This document shows positions 19,301-28,452 of a stretch of DNA of 64,000 bases, piece after piece; the stretch's first letter is position 1, and every line of letters begins with the position of its first letter. The stretch spans positions 62,001 through 126,000 of the forward strand of contig JAIOYV010000005.1 in NCBI GenBank assembly GCA_021740905.1, given 5' to 3'. Under the pieces are notes generated by a model. That model was not told the origin of the DNA, did no database searches, and worked only from the letters and a program-made list of their open reading frames with translations. Made by a program: the position numbers and the translations under genes. The stretch comes from Bacteroidales bacterium. GTDB taxonomy: Bacteria; Bacteroidota; Bacteroidia; Bacteroidales; M50B96.

Positions 19301-22248
19301 GTTACCTACGTTTTACAGGTGGTGATGTAAATGCAGGTTGGTCGGGAAGTACTACAACAACCAATGCGCAAAATGCCTGGGAAGATAATGTTACCCATCA
19401 TTCAACAGCAACAACATGCAATATAGATGCGACCCAAATGAATGGGCTTACTTTAGAATTCGATCTCAAACAAACTGCATCCTTCCTTCTCTATAGCTGG
19501 TTTAGGGTACTGGTAAACGACACAGTGCAATTAAGTGATATCTTTGGAAATACGAATTTCAATCCAACTACAACCGTAAACGATAATTTCGAAACAAGGA
19601 TATTCAATCTGAATGCTTATGCTGGAACAAATTTCACCTTGACTTTCCAGGCAGCCTGTAAGTACGACAATACCTACAATCCGGGCGTTTATCCCGAAGG
19701 CGACCAAGCCTTGGTGGACAATATCAAGTTGTTCGAACCCCTAACCCTGGATGCCAGTGTGTTCAGTATTGTTGATCCCTCAGGCTCCTCATGTGGATCC
19801 ACTTCGCTACCCATAAATATTGTATTGGCCAATTATGGTTTGTCCGATATATTTAATATACCTGTGGAGGTTACCATAACATTCCCCGATAACTCGACCC
19901 AATTTTTATCGGCTGTATTTATGGATACAATCCAGACGGGCCAGATGGTTAACTACACGGTTGGGTCGGTCAATACTTCTACTATGCCTGGGAATTACGA
20001 GGTAACCGTTTCATCAGCATTGGTTGGCGATGGTGATCTTACGAACAATTCTCAAATGGCCAGTTTCCATGCAGTGGGCATGATCGATGCAATCCCTTTT
20101 GAAGAAATGTTCCCAACTGCGGGCACCGATTATTTTACAGTTACTGCGAACAGCTTGGCCTCGGCCTATTATTTCAATGATAATGGTGATACTGTACTAC
20201 GATTGGAAGGGAAAACAAATGCTAGTTGGACTGGAACTTCAGGTAATGTTACCCCCACAAATGCTTGGATCAATAATGTTGAGCATCAATCCAATGTAAA
20301 TACCTGTGGTGTCGATGCAAGTGGATATACGTTTCTGAACCTTGATATTGACTTCAGGCAAACTGGCATTACCAACATAACCGATTATTCCTGGTTCAGG
20401 GTGCTGGTAAACGACACTATCCAGTTGACTGATGTATTTGGCGAATCGAACTTTAACCCAACAAATGCACAAGGCGATCCTTATCAAATAGGGACATTCA
20501 GCCTAAACCAGTTTGCAGGGACACAATTTACCCTCACTCTTCAATCGTCCTGCAAATATGACTCTACCCTTACGGCAAGTGGAACAACCTGGGTTGAAGG
20601 AGATGCTGTTTATATCCGAAATATAAGAATATACGAACCACCACCGGTCGATATTTGGGTTACTGGTTTGATTGGTGTCCCAGATCCTTCATGCGGTTTG
20701 GGTGTTGCACCACTAACTGTCGAATTTACAAATAATGGGACTGATACAATCCCGGCGGGAACTGTTATTCCTTTTAATCTCGAATTTAACGGAGGAATTA
20801 CAATACTGGAGGGAATGACCCTTGCAAATGCACTAGCCTATAACGAAGCGTCTTCATATACCTTTAGTTTCCAGCCCGATTATTCAGCAGATGGTGAATA
20901 TGAAATAATTGTATGGTCTGCATTGACTGGCGATTTGACCTTTGTCAATGATACCGCAATGGCCTATACGAACAATATTCTCACTGTTGATAATTTCCCG
21001 TACGTCCAGGATTTTGAAAGCAACTCGGATGGTTGGGTTTCAGAAACCATCGCCGGCCTCGATGGCTGGGAACTTGGCGATCCTGAACAGACATTGCTTG
21101 ATACTGCACATAGTGGTATCAATGCCTGGATGACTGACTTAATTGGCGATTACCCAAGCAATGCCGAAATGCATCTGTATAGTCCTTGCTTCAATTTTAG
21201 TGGGATGCAAAATGTGTTGGTTTCGTTTTGGTTGAATTTTGATTCTGAAGTCGATTATGATGGGATGATCCTGGAAGGTTCGTCGGATGGGCTAGTTTGG
21301 AGTAAAGTGGGCTTGAACGATGCCAATTTTTATAATTCGAATAATAACGCTGCCGCGAATCCTGTTTTGGATGCTCCATGGTGGAGTGGTACACTCGGAG
21401 GCTGGACCAAAATTACAGGCACATTGAACGAATTTGCCGGGGAATCGGGAGTTCGCTTGCGTTTTAGGTTCAAAGCAGATAATGGTGTGAATTCCGAAGG
21501 TTTTGCCATGGACGATTTCTATGTCGATGAATTGTTTGCCTGCAACATTAGTGGTCAGAATGAGATTTGCGAAGGCGAATCGGTTGCTCTTCTGGTTGAT
21601 GCCAGTGGGGGCGAAGTACCTTATACCTATCAGTGGGTGCCCGCAACAGGATTATCAAACGCTGCCATTGCCGACCCTATGGCCAGCCCTGTTACAACAA
21701 CTACCTACAGTGTAATTGTTACCGATGCCTTGGGCGAACAGGCCGTTTCGGAGTTTACCATCACCGTAAATCCTGCACCTTATGTCGATTTAGGTGCTGA
21801 TATAATTGGCAACCCACCTTTTGTTTTAGATGCTGGTGTTGGTTTTACGTCCTATCTCTGGTCTAATCTCGAAACAGACCAGGCCATAGTAGTTTCTCAA
21901 ACGGGCCTATATTCCGTTACTGTGACAGATGCTGTTGGTTGCCAGGGATCGGATACCATTATTGTGACCATTTTGGGAATTAATGAGATGGCGACTGGAA
22001 GCGTGTCGATTTATCCAAACCCAACGGCAGGTATTTTCACTTGCTCATTCAACCTTACTTTAATCGAAGAGGCAAACTTGTTTGTCACCAATATATTAGG
22101 GGAGATAGTCCATGAGCAAATCCTACCAGGTGTTTCGTACAACCAGAAAATCAATCTTAATCTTTCCGAATTGGCAGAAGGCACATACCTATTATATTTA
22201 CGAAACGATCAAGTGAACCAGGTTCAGAAGTTGATCATTCAAAAATAA
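16396..22248 (+). CDS. T9SS-exported multidomain protein with amidotransferase-like N-terminus
   Basis: 1950 residues. A signal peptide (about 1-30, ending SLCAQ) is followed by a Rossmann/class I amidotransferase-like domain (about 31-232; VIDLDGN, VFVCLGVY, GGSLYMEGGDTWDYD) without an evident catalytic triad. Then come four CARDB-like domains (235-656; each opens DAGI.E(I/V) and contains EIKNFG or a variant), a jelly-roll/MAM-like domain (662-826), CARDB-like domains alternating with two long jelly-roll domains (about 827-1530; each has SWFRVLVNDT), a further MAM-like domain to about 1715, two Ig-like domains, and a type A T9SS sorting domain (about 1865-1950; SIYPNPTAG, ending KLIIQK). It is therefore expected on the cell surface or released. 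It is transcribed alone, with a strong terminator after it. Substrate or partner is unknown. Confidence 0.85.
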   Translation: MKHFTICIRRSYLTVAVLFMSILFSSLCAQNPVLVIDLDGNTNSGPAIQTAVQNNSVGVDYVTSFPTTLTGYSTVFVCLGVYNNNVTLSSTQGTSLAAFLNQGGSLYMEGGDTWDYDPPTAVHPYFNINGLEDGSANLNQLIGQSGTLSEGFSFTYTGDNSYIDQFEPIAPAMTIFSNMPTLYDCAVSYNAMTYKTIGASFEFGGLQDDTVTGNTKDELMHKYLQFLSVIASTNFDIGIVEVISPINNLNEGDTIPVAVVLKNFGSDTLSNATLAFAIDTGVAVTFAWSGSLSFNETDTVTIGELVIPSATYDLCAWTIYPVDTVLENDMICESLSINPALDAGILEVYEPTGTYIEGSLADVIVEIKNFGIDSLFAMDVAYSLNGATNVTFAWTGALAPGETDSISLTSFTVPLGISQLCAFTLLNGDQVPMNDSMCVNFFGSPTQDAGLIEIYEPSGSYTEGDTINVVVEIKNFGADTLFAMDVAYSVNGGLNVTQAWTGTLAPGGIDVVQLPMLIAPLGASQICAFTQLIGDQQTANDSLCKNFYGNPANDAGMVEILSLPQISGEYNVYARIVNSGVANLLAVDLEWTINSMAQDTVEWTGNLASNDISDLILLGSYLFSDTTYNIKVNTSMPNGASDIFNTDDTLQTDMEFIASALVDTFPYCESFEGDLGNWIQNTWDDMDWSFDSIATPTPSTGPTSAYNGTYFIYTEATPQQNGDEAGIEAMFDLSTFTYPEIAFSYHMYGNQMGSLHVDIFDSIWHEDVWVMSGNQGNQWYQASVQIYEFGNLENVVIRFRGVRGNGSRSDMALDNFCITEGIATNLSLNSFIGPLAICATASESVFVEVENLGGNTQTDIPFVLEIINPLGTTTTLNDTLWGDLMFGDIEEMQFSLVDFSLTGTYMLTCYFTLAGDQVTSNDTLSMQLQSIQTISSLPFTDSLETGNSYFKLNFSTLSFAEHTGDTLNSYLRFTGGDVNAGWSGSTTTTNAQNAWEDNVTHHSTATTCNIDATQMNGLTLEFDLKQTASFLLYSWFRVLVNDTVQLSDIFGNTNFNPTTTVNDNFETRIFNLNAYAGTNFTLTFQAACKYDNTYNPGVYPEGDQALVDNIKLFEPLTLDASVFSIVDPSGSSCGSTSLPINIVLANYGLSDIFNIPVEVTITFPDNSTQFLSAVFMDTIQTGQMVNYTVGSVNTSTMPGNYEVTVSSALVGDGDLTNNSQMASFHAVGMIDAIPFEEMFPTAGTDYFTVTANSLASAYYFNDNGDTVLRLEGKTNASWTGTSGNVTPTNAWINNVEHQSNVNTCGVDASGYTFLNLDIDFRQTGITNITDYSWFRVLVNDTIQLTDVFGESNFNPTNAQGDPYQIGTFSLNQFAGTQFTLTLQSSCKYDSTLTASGTTWVEGDAVYIRNIRIYEPPPVDIWVTGLIGVPDPSCGLGVAPLTVEFTNNGTDTIPAGTVIPFNLEFNGGITILEGMTLANALAYNEASSYTFSFQPDYSADGEYEIIVWSALTGDLTFVNDTAMAYTNNILTVDNFPYVQDFESNSDGWVSETIAGLDGWELGDPEQTLLDTAHSGINAWMTDLIGDYPSNAEMHLYSPCFNFSGMQNVLVSFWLNFDSEVDYDGMILEGSSDGLVWSKVGLNDANFYNSNNNAAANPVLDAPWWSGTLGGWTKITGTLNEFAGESGVRLRFRFKADNGVNSEGFAMDDFYVDELFACNISGQNEICEGESVALLVDASGGEVPYTYQWVPATGLSNAAIADPMASPVTTTTYSVIVTDALGEQAVSEFTITVNPAPYVDLGADIIGNPPFVLDAGVGFTSYLWSNLETDQAIVVSQTGLYSVTVTDAVGCQGSDTIIVTILGINEMATGSVSIYPNPTAGIFTCSFNLTLIEEANLFVTNILGEIVHEQILPGVSYNQKINLNLSELAEGTYLLYLRNDQVNQVQKLIIQK

Positions 22249-22273
22249 AGTTGTTTCATAGTGTTGGTACAAG

Positions 22274-22316
22274 GACCGGAATCCCTGATCAGAATCAGGG
22301 TTCCGGTCTTTTTTTT
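22274..22316 (+). terminator. Rho-independent terminator after the 1950-residue gene
   Basis: A 14-bp stem (22274-22288 with 22295-22308, one bulged base) is followed by eight Ts. It lies 26 bases after the stop codon. Confidence 0.9.
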
Positions 22317-22364
22317 ATACTTAAATAAAGCGTTTTTCGTTTTATCCTTCTGATTTTAAAAGGT

Positions 22365-23099
22365 ATGGTTCGAATAAGTTTACTCATTCTGTGTATTATT
22401 TTATTGCAGATGAAAATATCAGGTCAGGAAAAGATAAAAGTTTACCTTATTCCGGGGCAAGGTTCCGACAATAGGGTTTTTGAGAAAATTCAAATTGATC
22501 ATCATCAATTCGACACTGTTAATGTGAAATACATTTTACCTGAACGAAACGAGAAGATGCCCGATTATGCAGGTCGACTCATGCAACAAATCGATACATC
22601 TCATGAGTTTATTCTGATTGGGTATTCTTTGGGAGGGATGTTGGCCTCTGAAATTTCAACGCAATGTTCTCCAAAAATGACCATTCTTATTGCCAGTGCC
22701 AAATGCCGGAAAGAATTGCCTTTTCGTTACCGTTTCATGAAATATATTCCAATCTACAGGATAATCCCGGCGGGTGTGATAAAGGGAGGTGGCATTTTTA
22801 TCCAACCCAAGGTAGACCGAATCGATATGGAAATTCAAAAGTCATTTACAACAATGATAAAGGAGAAAGACCCAAAATTTCTAAAGCGGACAATACACAT
22901 GATTGCTACCTGGCCAACGCTTACGTATTCTGAGAAATGTATACATATACATGGGGAAAAAGATCACACACTCCCTATTCGAAATGTGAAGTATGATTAT
23001 GTGATTAAAGGGGCTACCCACAAGATGATCCTGACTGATGCTGAAGAAATCAATAAAATTCTGGATCACATACTCAATTTCCAGCCACATTCTCACTGA
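22365..23099 (+). CDS. Secreted alpha/beta-hydrolase fold protein
   Basis: 244 residues with an N-terminal signal peptide (about 1-21, ending ISGQ), so probably periplasmic or surface located. The fold markers are all present: an early strand and oxyanion turn (VYLIPGQGSDNRVF), the nucleophile elbow GYSLGG with Ser88, the acid in HGEKDHTLP (Asp200) and a late His (GATHK, His219). These would form a Ser-Asp-His triad of an esterase, lipase or thioesterase. The substrate cannot be told from sequence. It stands alone between the terminator at 22274 and a convergent minus-strand gene. ATG at 22365 is chosen because it directly gives the signal peptide. Confidence 0.75.
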   Translation: MVRISLLILCIILLQMKISGQEKIKVYLIPGQGSDNRVFEKIQIDHHQFDTVNVKYILPERNEKMPDYAGRLMQQIDTSHEFILIGYSLGGMLASEISTQCSPKMTILIASAKCRKELPFRYRFMKYIPIYRIIPAGVIKGGGIFIQPKVDRIDMEIQKSFTTMIKEKDPKFLKRTIHMIATWPTLTYSEKCIHIHGEKDHTLPIRNVKYDYVIKGATHKMILTDAEEINKILDHILNFQPHSH

Positions 23100-23163
23100 T
23101 TTGATCTGAGAGATTCGTTCTGAATGTTTTACTTGTAAAATTAGTCAAAAAGAGTAAAAAAGT

Positions 23164-23208
23164 CCAGTTTTGGCCGCTTATAAATATCTATATCCGACCA
23201 AAACTTGG
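23164..23208. repeat. Imperfect inverted repeat between convergent genes
   Basis: ccagttttggccg (23164-23176) and ccgaccaaaacttgg (23194-23208) are imperfect reverse complements in the gap between the hydrolase gene and the minus-strand gene at 23333. It could be a bidirectional terminator, but has no T-run. Confidence 0.35.
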
Positions 23209-23332
23209 GTGTCTTGATTCTTTAAATGGACGGATTTGCCTTGTCAAACGGTTGTGCATACCACCATTTGCCATCAATACGTAAAAGAAAATATTGTCAA
23301 TTTTATGGGCGAACTTTAATATTCATTTGATT

Positions 23333-25528
23333 TTACTTTTTTAAAACAACTTTCTTCTGAGTGAAACTATATACTTCTTCAAGAAATTCGATATATTTTG
23401 GCCATTCAGCTTTGTCAGCTGTTCGTGCCATATATTTTTTATCTACCTGCATAAGTATATTTTCACCATCGATAGTTGCAGAAGAACTAAATTCGAGTAA
23501 ATCATTCACAATGTTTATATTAAACTGATCTAAGCCTTCCATTTTGTAGCCTTCAGGTATTTTTAACTTTACAATATAAGAGGTTGACCAAGGATAATTG
23601 AGATAGATATTTGAGGTTCGTTCCAAATCCTCTTGTTCCAACTTTATTTGGTCGCCAATAAAACTTCCAAGATTAAGAATATAGTTCTGTCCGGCTTTAT
23701 TTATCAAATTCTCTACTGTATATTGTTCTTTATAAATTAGTTCAGCTTTGTTAGCAAATCGACCATCTGAAATAAGTTCAAAATTATCGTAGGATTTCAC
23801 TTCATAATCATCACTATAGAATTCTTTCATAAACTTGTACTTTTCCTCATTCCGTTCCTTTTCTTCTGCTTTCTTCATTCTTTCTTCTTCGGCTAAACGA
23901 CCTTTATTCCCTTTTTTCTTTTCATCTCCTTTATAATTCGGGTCATACTGTTTTTCATCCTCCTTAAAATAATCGACGTTCCACAGGGCAATCGAGGAGT
24001 AGTAATTTTTCTGATAACCAACATGTGTGTTCTGTCTATTGAAATTAATCAGATTAAATTCTTCATTTATGGTAGCATCGAATTCATATACACTTTTGTT
24101 TTGTTCAGGAGTATTTTCTTGTAGCACAACTTTCTTAAAAGAGACATCTTTATATTTGTTTGCCAGGTTCGCATCGAATTCGATAGCTTCGGAGCCCAGT
24201 AGCTGGTATGGGATGAAACCATGAGTAGTGAAGTTCGAAAAACTAAAAAAATATGTATCCTTTACTTTTACCCCTGTAATCAGTTCATCACGTAGCAATA
24301 CATCATCGAAGTTACCATACATCCGGTTAACGGCTATTACATATTTGCTGTGTATTTTTAAAGACCATAGTACTTTAATAAAAGTGTTTGTAAAGATGTG
24401 GTCAACAATGGGTAATTCTTCACCGTATAAATAGGCGTCCTTATATTTTTTTGAATATCCATTAAAGGTTTGATCGTAAAACAAGTACCTTAAATAGTAG
24501 TAAGCAATTTCTGCCTTTTTGGTTTCGCTTTTTAAATCCTTGTGATACTTTTTAATGTATTTGACTGCTTTGTCAAATTCCGAAATAAGGCCAGTTTGGA
24601 TTGGGATATGGGTTTGAATTGTTTTTAGTTTTACCTTGTCATTGATGAGGTCATTTTCAGTAACCAGCAAACTTGTTCTGTGCAACATAGATTTAGGTAC
24701 AAAATTCACTTGAAATTTAATTGAGGGTTCATCCAAATATTGATATTTCCAATACTCATATTTTATTTTATCGCGGAGTGAATCTTCAAAAACAAAAATG
24801 CTTCTCTTTCCAAAGATTTTTTCGTCGGTGTCAACCTTTGAGATTTCTTTAGCCCCATTGTAAGATCTAAAACTAACCTTAAAACTTCGCGATACATCAA
24901 ATTCATATTTTTGTTTCAGGATGGGATATTTGGTTGCTAGATTAAAAACTAAGGGCGTAAACGAAAATGTGCCCGACGCAGCATATTCACTCTTAACCGA
25001 AGAGTAATAATCAATGATATCCCCCTTCTCCAAGTTTGGGATGGCAATTTTTTTGTACTTAAAGAAATAATCTTGCTTGAAGTACTTTGGCACCTCGTTA
25101 TCAGCTATTTCGACGGCTTCAGACATGTCGATTACTACTTCGCTGCCATCCGCTTTTATCAGCTTGATTCCAACAAATTCTTCCTTCGACATGGAGTACC
25201 GATAAAAGAAAACGCTATAATCCTCAATTGCGCTGTTATCGTTAACTTTTATCCTTTTCCTCAGTGTTTCTACTTGTCCTACTCCAGCTTCTCCGAGGTA
25301 CTGATAGTATTTGTAATGGGATTTTTGACATAGGATAACGGCCGACTCATCTTTCCATTTTTCGGGTACTTCAGAAATTTGAAAGTCAGGGTCGTCATCA
25401 CCAAAGATCATTTCATTTTTCGATTGCATCTGTTTTTGTTTCCGCTTTTCAGCAACTTTTCCTTGCCCTATCAGGTTAAGGGAAACGAAAATTACGAGGA
25501 GAATTGTTGATAGTATTCTGTGTTTCAT
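23333..25528 (-). CDS. DUF3857-type secreted protein with degenerate transglutaminase core
   Basis: 731 residues with a signal peptide (about 1-22, ending NLIGQ). The N-terminal half resembles DUF3857 (IEDYSVFFYRYSM, IAIPNLEKGDIIDYYSS). The middle resembles a transglutaminase-like core (AEIAYYYLRYLFYD) but lacks the GDC nucleophile motif seen in the neighbouring paralogue. In its place is TFIKVLWSLKIHSKYVIAV, and no catalytic His or Asp is apparent. A lysine/glutamate-rich stretch (about residues 525-565) interrupts the C-terminal half. The gene starts 4 bases after the stop of the 643-residue paralogue, so the two are probably co-translated. I infer a non-catalytic partner of that protein, located in the periplasm or at the surface. 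The DNA is AT-rich compared with the adhesin genes. Confidence 0.7.
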   Translation of the reverse strand: MKHRILSTILLVIFVSLNLIGQGKVAEKRKQKQMQSKNEMIFGDDDPDFQISEVPEKWKDESAVILCQKSHYKYYQYLGEAGVGQVETLRKRIKVNDNSAIEDYSVFFYRYSMSKEEFVGIKLIKADGSEVVIDMSEAVEIADNEVPKYFKQDYFFKYKKIAIPNLEKGDIIDYYSSVKSEYAASGTFSFTPLVFNLATKYPILKQKYEFDVSRSFKVSFRSYNGAKEISKVDTDEKIFGKRSIFVFEDSLRDKIKYEYWKYQYLDEPSIKFQVNFVPKSMLHRTSLLVTENDLINDKVKLKTIQTHIPIQTGLISEFDKAVKYIKKYHKDLKSETKKAEIAYYYLRYLFYDQTFNGYSKKYKDAYLYGEELPIVDHIFTNTFIKVLWSLKIHSKYVIAVNRMYGNFDDVLLRDELITGVKVKDTYFFSFSNFTTHGFIPYQLLGSEAIEFDANLANKYKDVSFKKVVLQENTPEQNKSVYEFDATINEEFNLINFNRQNTHVGYQKNYYSSIALWNVDYFKEDEKQYDPNYKGDEKKKGNKGRLAEEERMKKAEEKERNEEKYKFMKEFYSDDYEVKSYDNFELISDGRFANKAELIYKEQYTVENLINKAGQNYILNLGSFIGDQIKLEQEDLERTSNIYLNYPWSTSYIVKLKIPEGYKMEGLDQFNINIVNDLLEFSSSATIDGENILMQVDKKYMARTADKAEWPKYIEFLEEVYSFTQKKVVLKK

Positions 25529-25532
25529 AGTT

Positions 25533-27464
25533 CTAGATCTTTATTAAAATTATTTGGTCGCGGTAGAATGTGTTGAGAAATTTTAAGGCCTCGTTCCAAT
25601 GCTTAATATTTTGTGCTTGTATCATTCCTTTCTTGATGATAATATGCTTTTCGTAGGTCAGTTTGTTTTCAGAAGGGTCAAAAGAGTACTTCAACGAAAA
25701 CTTAAATTCATCATTATCAATCAGTAATTCTTTTGGTATGTAGTTTACTGAATAATTTTCCGGAACCTTTATATGTACAAGCTTTGAACGATTAAATTTC
25801 AGATCAAAGTCGAGGTCGTTTACACGGTTTTCATTGGCATCGAGGTGAACATAATTCTTATGGTACTCAGCATTAAAGTACAGTTCTTTATCCAGCTCTG
25901 TAACCTGATTACTGATTTCAATATCATAAGTAAATACAGTTGGCTTATTCCGATTTTCCATTCCAATGGATACAATGTTGGCAACAGCAACATTTCGGTT
26001 CGACCCTCCAATTTCATTAGCCATTTCCTTTTCTATGTCCAATTTCGAAACGTAATAAAATTGGTTGAATAAAATGGTCTTTTCTTCTCCAGTGTATTCC
26101 CTTACTCCGGTACCTACGAGCTTATTGTCTTTTAGCTCCAAGTTAAGGGTAGTGGTAAGTTTGTTGTGATCAAAGTCAAATTCTGGTATCGTATCAATTG
26201 TAAAACTTTCACCATTAGAAACCAGTACATCTTGCCCCTGGATCCGGTGTGCGTAATCCCCCAAGGGGATCCCTTTTTCAGTGGCATCTAAGAAATATTT
26301 ATTTCCATTGTGGTAGAGTGTTGATATCATGTGGTTGTCGACAGCCAACGATGGTATGGAGTAATCATAAGGTAAATTGCGGGTACCAATCCAAGTCAAA
26401 TGGGCATCGAAACCTGCCAGCTTCAACATTTCGCAGGTAAGGTTGGCCATTCCTTTACAGTCACCATATTTCTTATTATAAACATCCTGAGCGTTAGCTG
26501 GTTTATAGCCCATAATTCCGTCTTCATAAGCAAGATATTTAATGTTATCCTGCACCCAATAGAAAATGTTCTCGATTTTCTCAAGATCGGAGGTAGCAGA
26601 AGAACAAAGTTCGGTCACTTTACCTTTAAAATCTTCCGTTTTGTTATCCATATCTTTTAGTAGCGATTTGTACCAGGCATACAAATCTGAGACATCGTTT
26701 AGTAGCTTAACTGATTGTTCATTATAATTCACATTCTTTGATACCAGGATAATGTGAGGGAGTGTAATGGTAGGGGCAGATGCGAGTTTGTCGTCCTCAA
26801 CAGGTTTTATATCAATTAGCTTATAAGAGATTATCCGGTTATTCTTCTTGTCAAGTGTCTCAGTTTTCTTAATATTGAAATTCTTGAAGTTAATCTCAAC
26901 TAATTCAACGTCCAACCATTCAGGAACCATAAATTCAATAACTTTCTCCTTTATAGGATACATGTTGTGGAACGAGGCTCGCGGTAGATATTTTACATCG
27001 TAGAACTCTTTATAATACCGGTATGTGTTTTTGTCTCCAATTCTTGAAAAAGGTATTTCAAAGACTACCTGGTTCAAGCCATCATAAAATGTACCTGCTG
27101 TATTATAAGTGGTCTTTTTCGCGTAAATTGAAATTGGTTTGTTTTTGTAATCGGATCCACTTATTCGCAAAACTTCAGTTTGGTCATCATAAATTATCCT
27201 TTTCTCAAATGGCCCACTCAATTCTTTCAGACAAAGTATACTTTCCTCCTCCTCAAGTATGGCGCTTACCTCTTCAGTTTTCTTGTTGTATTCAAAAGAA
27301 TATCGAGATGAAGATAAGAGGGAAGCAACACGTTGCTCGGGGTAGGTTTCTTTAATCTTTTCGGCTGTTTCAATGTCATCGGGATTAACCTTGTTTAGCT
27401 GGCTATAAACATTGGATTGGATTAAGGAACACCAAAGAAGCACTAAAATTATAATATTTTTCAT
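25533..27464 (-). CDS. DUF3857 and transglutaminase-like domain secreted protein
   Basis: 643 residues with a signal peptide (about 1-21, ending VYSQ). A DUF3857-type beta-rich domain precedes a transglutaminase-like core with an apparently intact triad: Cys336 in YGDCKGMANL, His378 in VDNHMI and Asp393 in FLDATEKG. The conserved NIKYLAYEDGIMGYKP stretch lies just before it. A further beta domain (DUF3858-like) follows. This family is common in Bacteroidota and is thought to act on proteins outside the cytoplasm, as a protease or cross-linker; the substrate is unknown. The gene is the middle one of a cluster: the barrel protein gene ends 27 bases upstream and the degenerate paralogue begins 4 bases downstream. 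Confidence 0.8.
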   Translation of the reverse strand: MKNIIILVLLWCSLIQSNVYSQLNKVNPDDIETAEKIKETYPEQRVASLLSSSRYSFEYNKKTEEVSAILEEEESILCLKELSGPFEKRIIYDDQTEVLRISGSDYKNKPISIYAKKTTYNTAGTFYDGLNQVVFEIPFSRIGDKNTYRYYKEFYDVKYLPRASFHNMYPIKEKVIEFMVPEWLDVELVEINFKNFNIKKTETLDKKNNRIISYKLIDIKPVEDDKLASAPTITLPHIILVSKNVNYNEQSVKLLNDVSDLYAWYKSLLKDMDNKTEDFKGKVTELCSSATSDLEKIENIFYWVQDNIKYLAYEDGIMGYKPANAQDVYNKKYGDCKGMANLTCEMLKLAGFDAHLTWIGTRNLPYDYSIPSLAVDNHMISTLYHNGNKYFLDATEKGIPLGDYAHRIQGQDVLVSNGESFTIDTIPEFDFDHNKLTTTLNLELKDNKLVGTGVREYTGEEKTILFNQFYYVSKLDIEKEMANEIGGSNRNVAVANIVSIGMENRNKPTVFTYDIEISNQVTELDKELYFNAEYHKNYVHLDANENRVNDLDFDLKFNRSKLVHIKVPENYSVNYIPKELLIDNDEFKFSLKYSFDPSENKLTYEKHIIIKKGMIQAQNIKHWNEALKFLNTFYRDQIILIKI

Positions 27465-27491
27465 CCCGATCCTATTACTATTGAAAGGTAG

Positions 27492-28187
27492 TTAGTAGTT
27501 TATGAAATACCCCCAGTTAACCTGTATTGACATGGGTTTTCTGGCATCCGTATCATCAATTACTAATGAGAAGTCGTTGGAGCCAAATCCATATTTTAAG
27601 GAAACTTCCATCAGTTTGTTTTTTTTTGTCCACCACCTTAAACCTCCAATAATCATGGGTTGTGTCCATACTGTAATGGGTTTCTCAGCTCCGGGTATAT
27701 TATCGGGCTCGAAAAGTTCGTCCGAACTTAGAAGATGTATTTTTGTAAACTCATAGCCAACTCCAACAAAGCCACCTAAATTACCTAGTGAATTATATGT
27801 AGAGCCTGCACCCATGTTAAAAGAAATAAACCCAGGTATATTGATACTTCCAATTCCTGCCTCTGATATTGTGATACCAATGCTAGGATTGGCATTTATA
27901 CCAATACTCATATTGTCAGAAAGATCGAAAATATTGATCCTTGCATTATACGAATAATTAACAATGGCATGATCGACCATGTTTTCGAATTCGTACTTAT
28001 TAGTATATATTTTGTCACCTGTAATTGGGTCGTAAGATATATTTTGAGAATAACCGGAAATGTAGGCAGGACTTACTGTATACTCGGTAAATGCACCAAA
28101 CTTAAAGCTTTGATAAAATCGGCTGTCCTGTGAGTAAGAACATAACGAAATTGAAATGATGAGTAGAAAAAGTAGATTTTTTGTCAT
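27492..28187 (-). CDS. Outer-membrane beta-barrel protein, function unknown
   Basis: 231 residues from ATG at 28187, chosen because it begins directly with a signal peptide (MTKNLLFLLIISISLCSYSQ); an upstream in-frame start at 28220 would put 11 polar residues before it. The mature part has alternating, aromatic-ended strands typical of small outer-membrane barrels and ends in aromatic residues (NWGYFINY). GGFVGVGYEF, IIGGLRWW and VSLKYGFGSND are typical barrel strands. It is the first gene of a three-gene minus-strand cluster with the two transglutaminase-like proteins. No specific family was recognised. Confidence 0.6.
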   Translation of the reverse strand: MTKNLLFLLIISISLCSYSQDSRFYQSFKFGAFTEYTVSPAYISGYSQNISYDPITGDKIYTNKYEFENMVDHAIVNYSYNARINIFDLSDNMSIGINANPSIGITISEAGIGSINIPGFISFNMGAGSTYNSLGNLGGFVGVGYEFTKIHLLSSDELFEPDNIPGAEKPITVWTQPMIIGGLRWWTKKNKLMEVSLKYGFGSNDFSLVIDDTDARKPMSIQVNWGYFINY

Positions 28188-28401
28188 TGTTGTGCTTTTT
28201 GTAATTGATATTGGAAACAAAAATAGGGTAAAAAATATTCACTCTATTTATCATACCAGTTATTAAAAGTAATTCTAAATAACACCTTCTTTCAGTATGA
28301 TGAATTGAAGTGATATGATGTTAGGCTTTCTTCGAAAGATGTTTGTGTCTCCGCTACTTAATTGGTTTTGTGTTAGAGATACATTTAAGTTTTGTCTAAC
28401 A

Positions 28402-28430
28402 TAAAAAAAGGCCCCAAACAGGAGCCTTTT
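28402..28430 (-). terminator. Rho-independent terminator after the cDPGS-like gene
   Basis: On the minus strand aaaaggctcc pairs with ggggcctttt (one G-T pair that forms only in the minus-strand RNA), followed by a T-run. It lies about 22 bases downstream of the stop at 28453. Confidence 0.85.
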
Positions 28431-28452
28431 CATATATTGAAGGATACAAATC

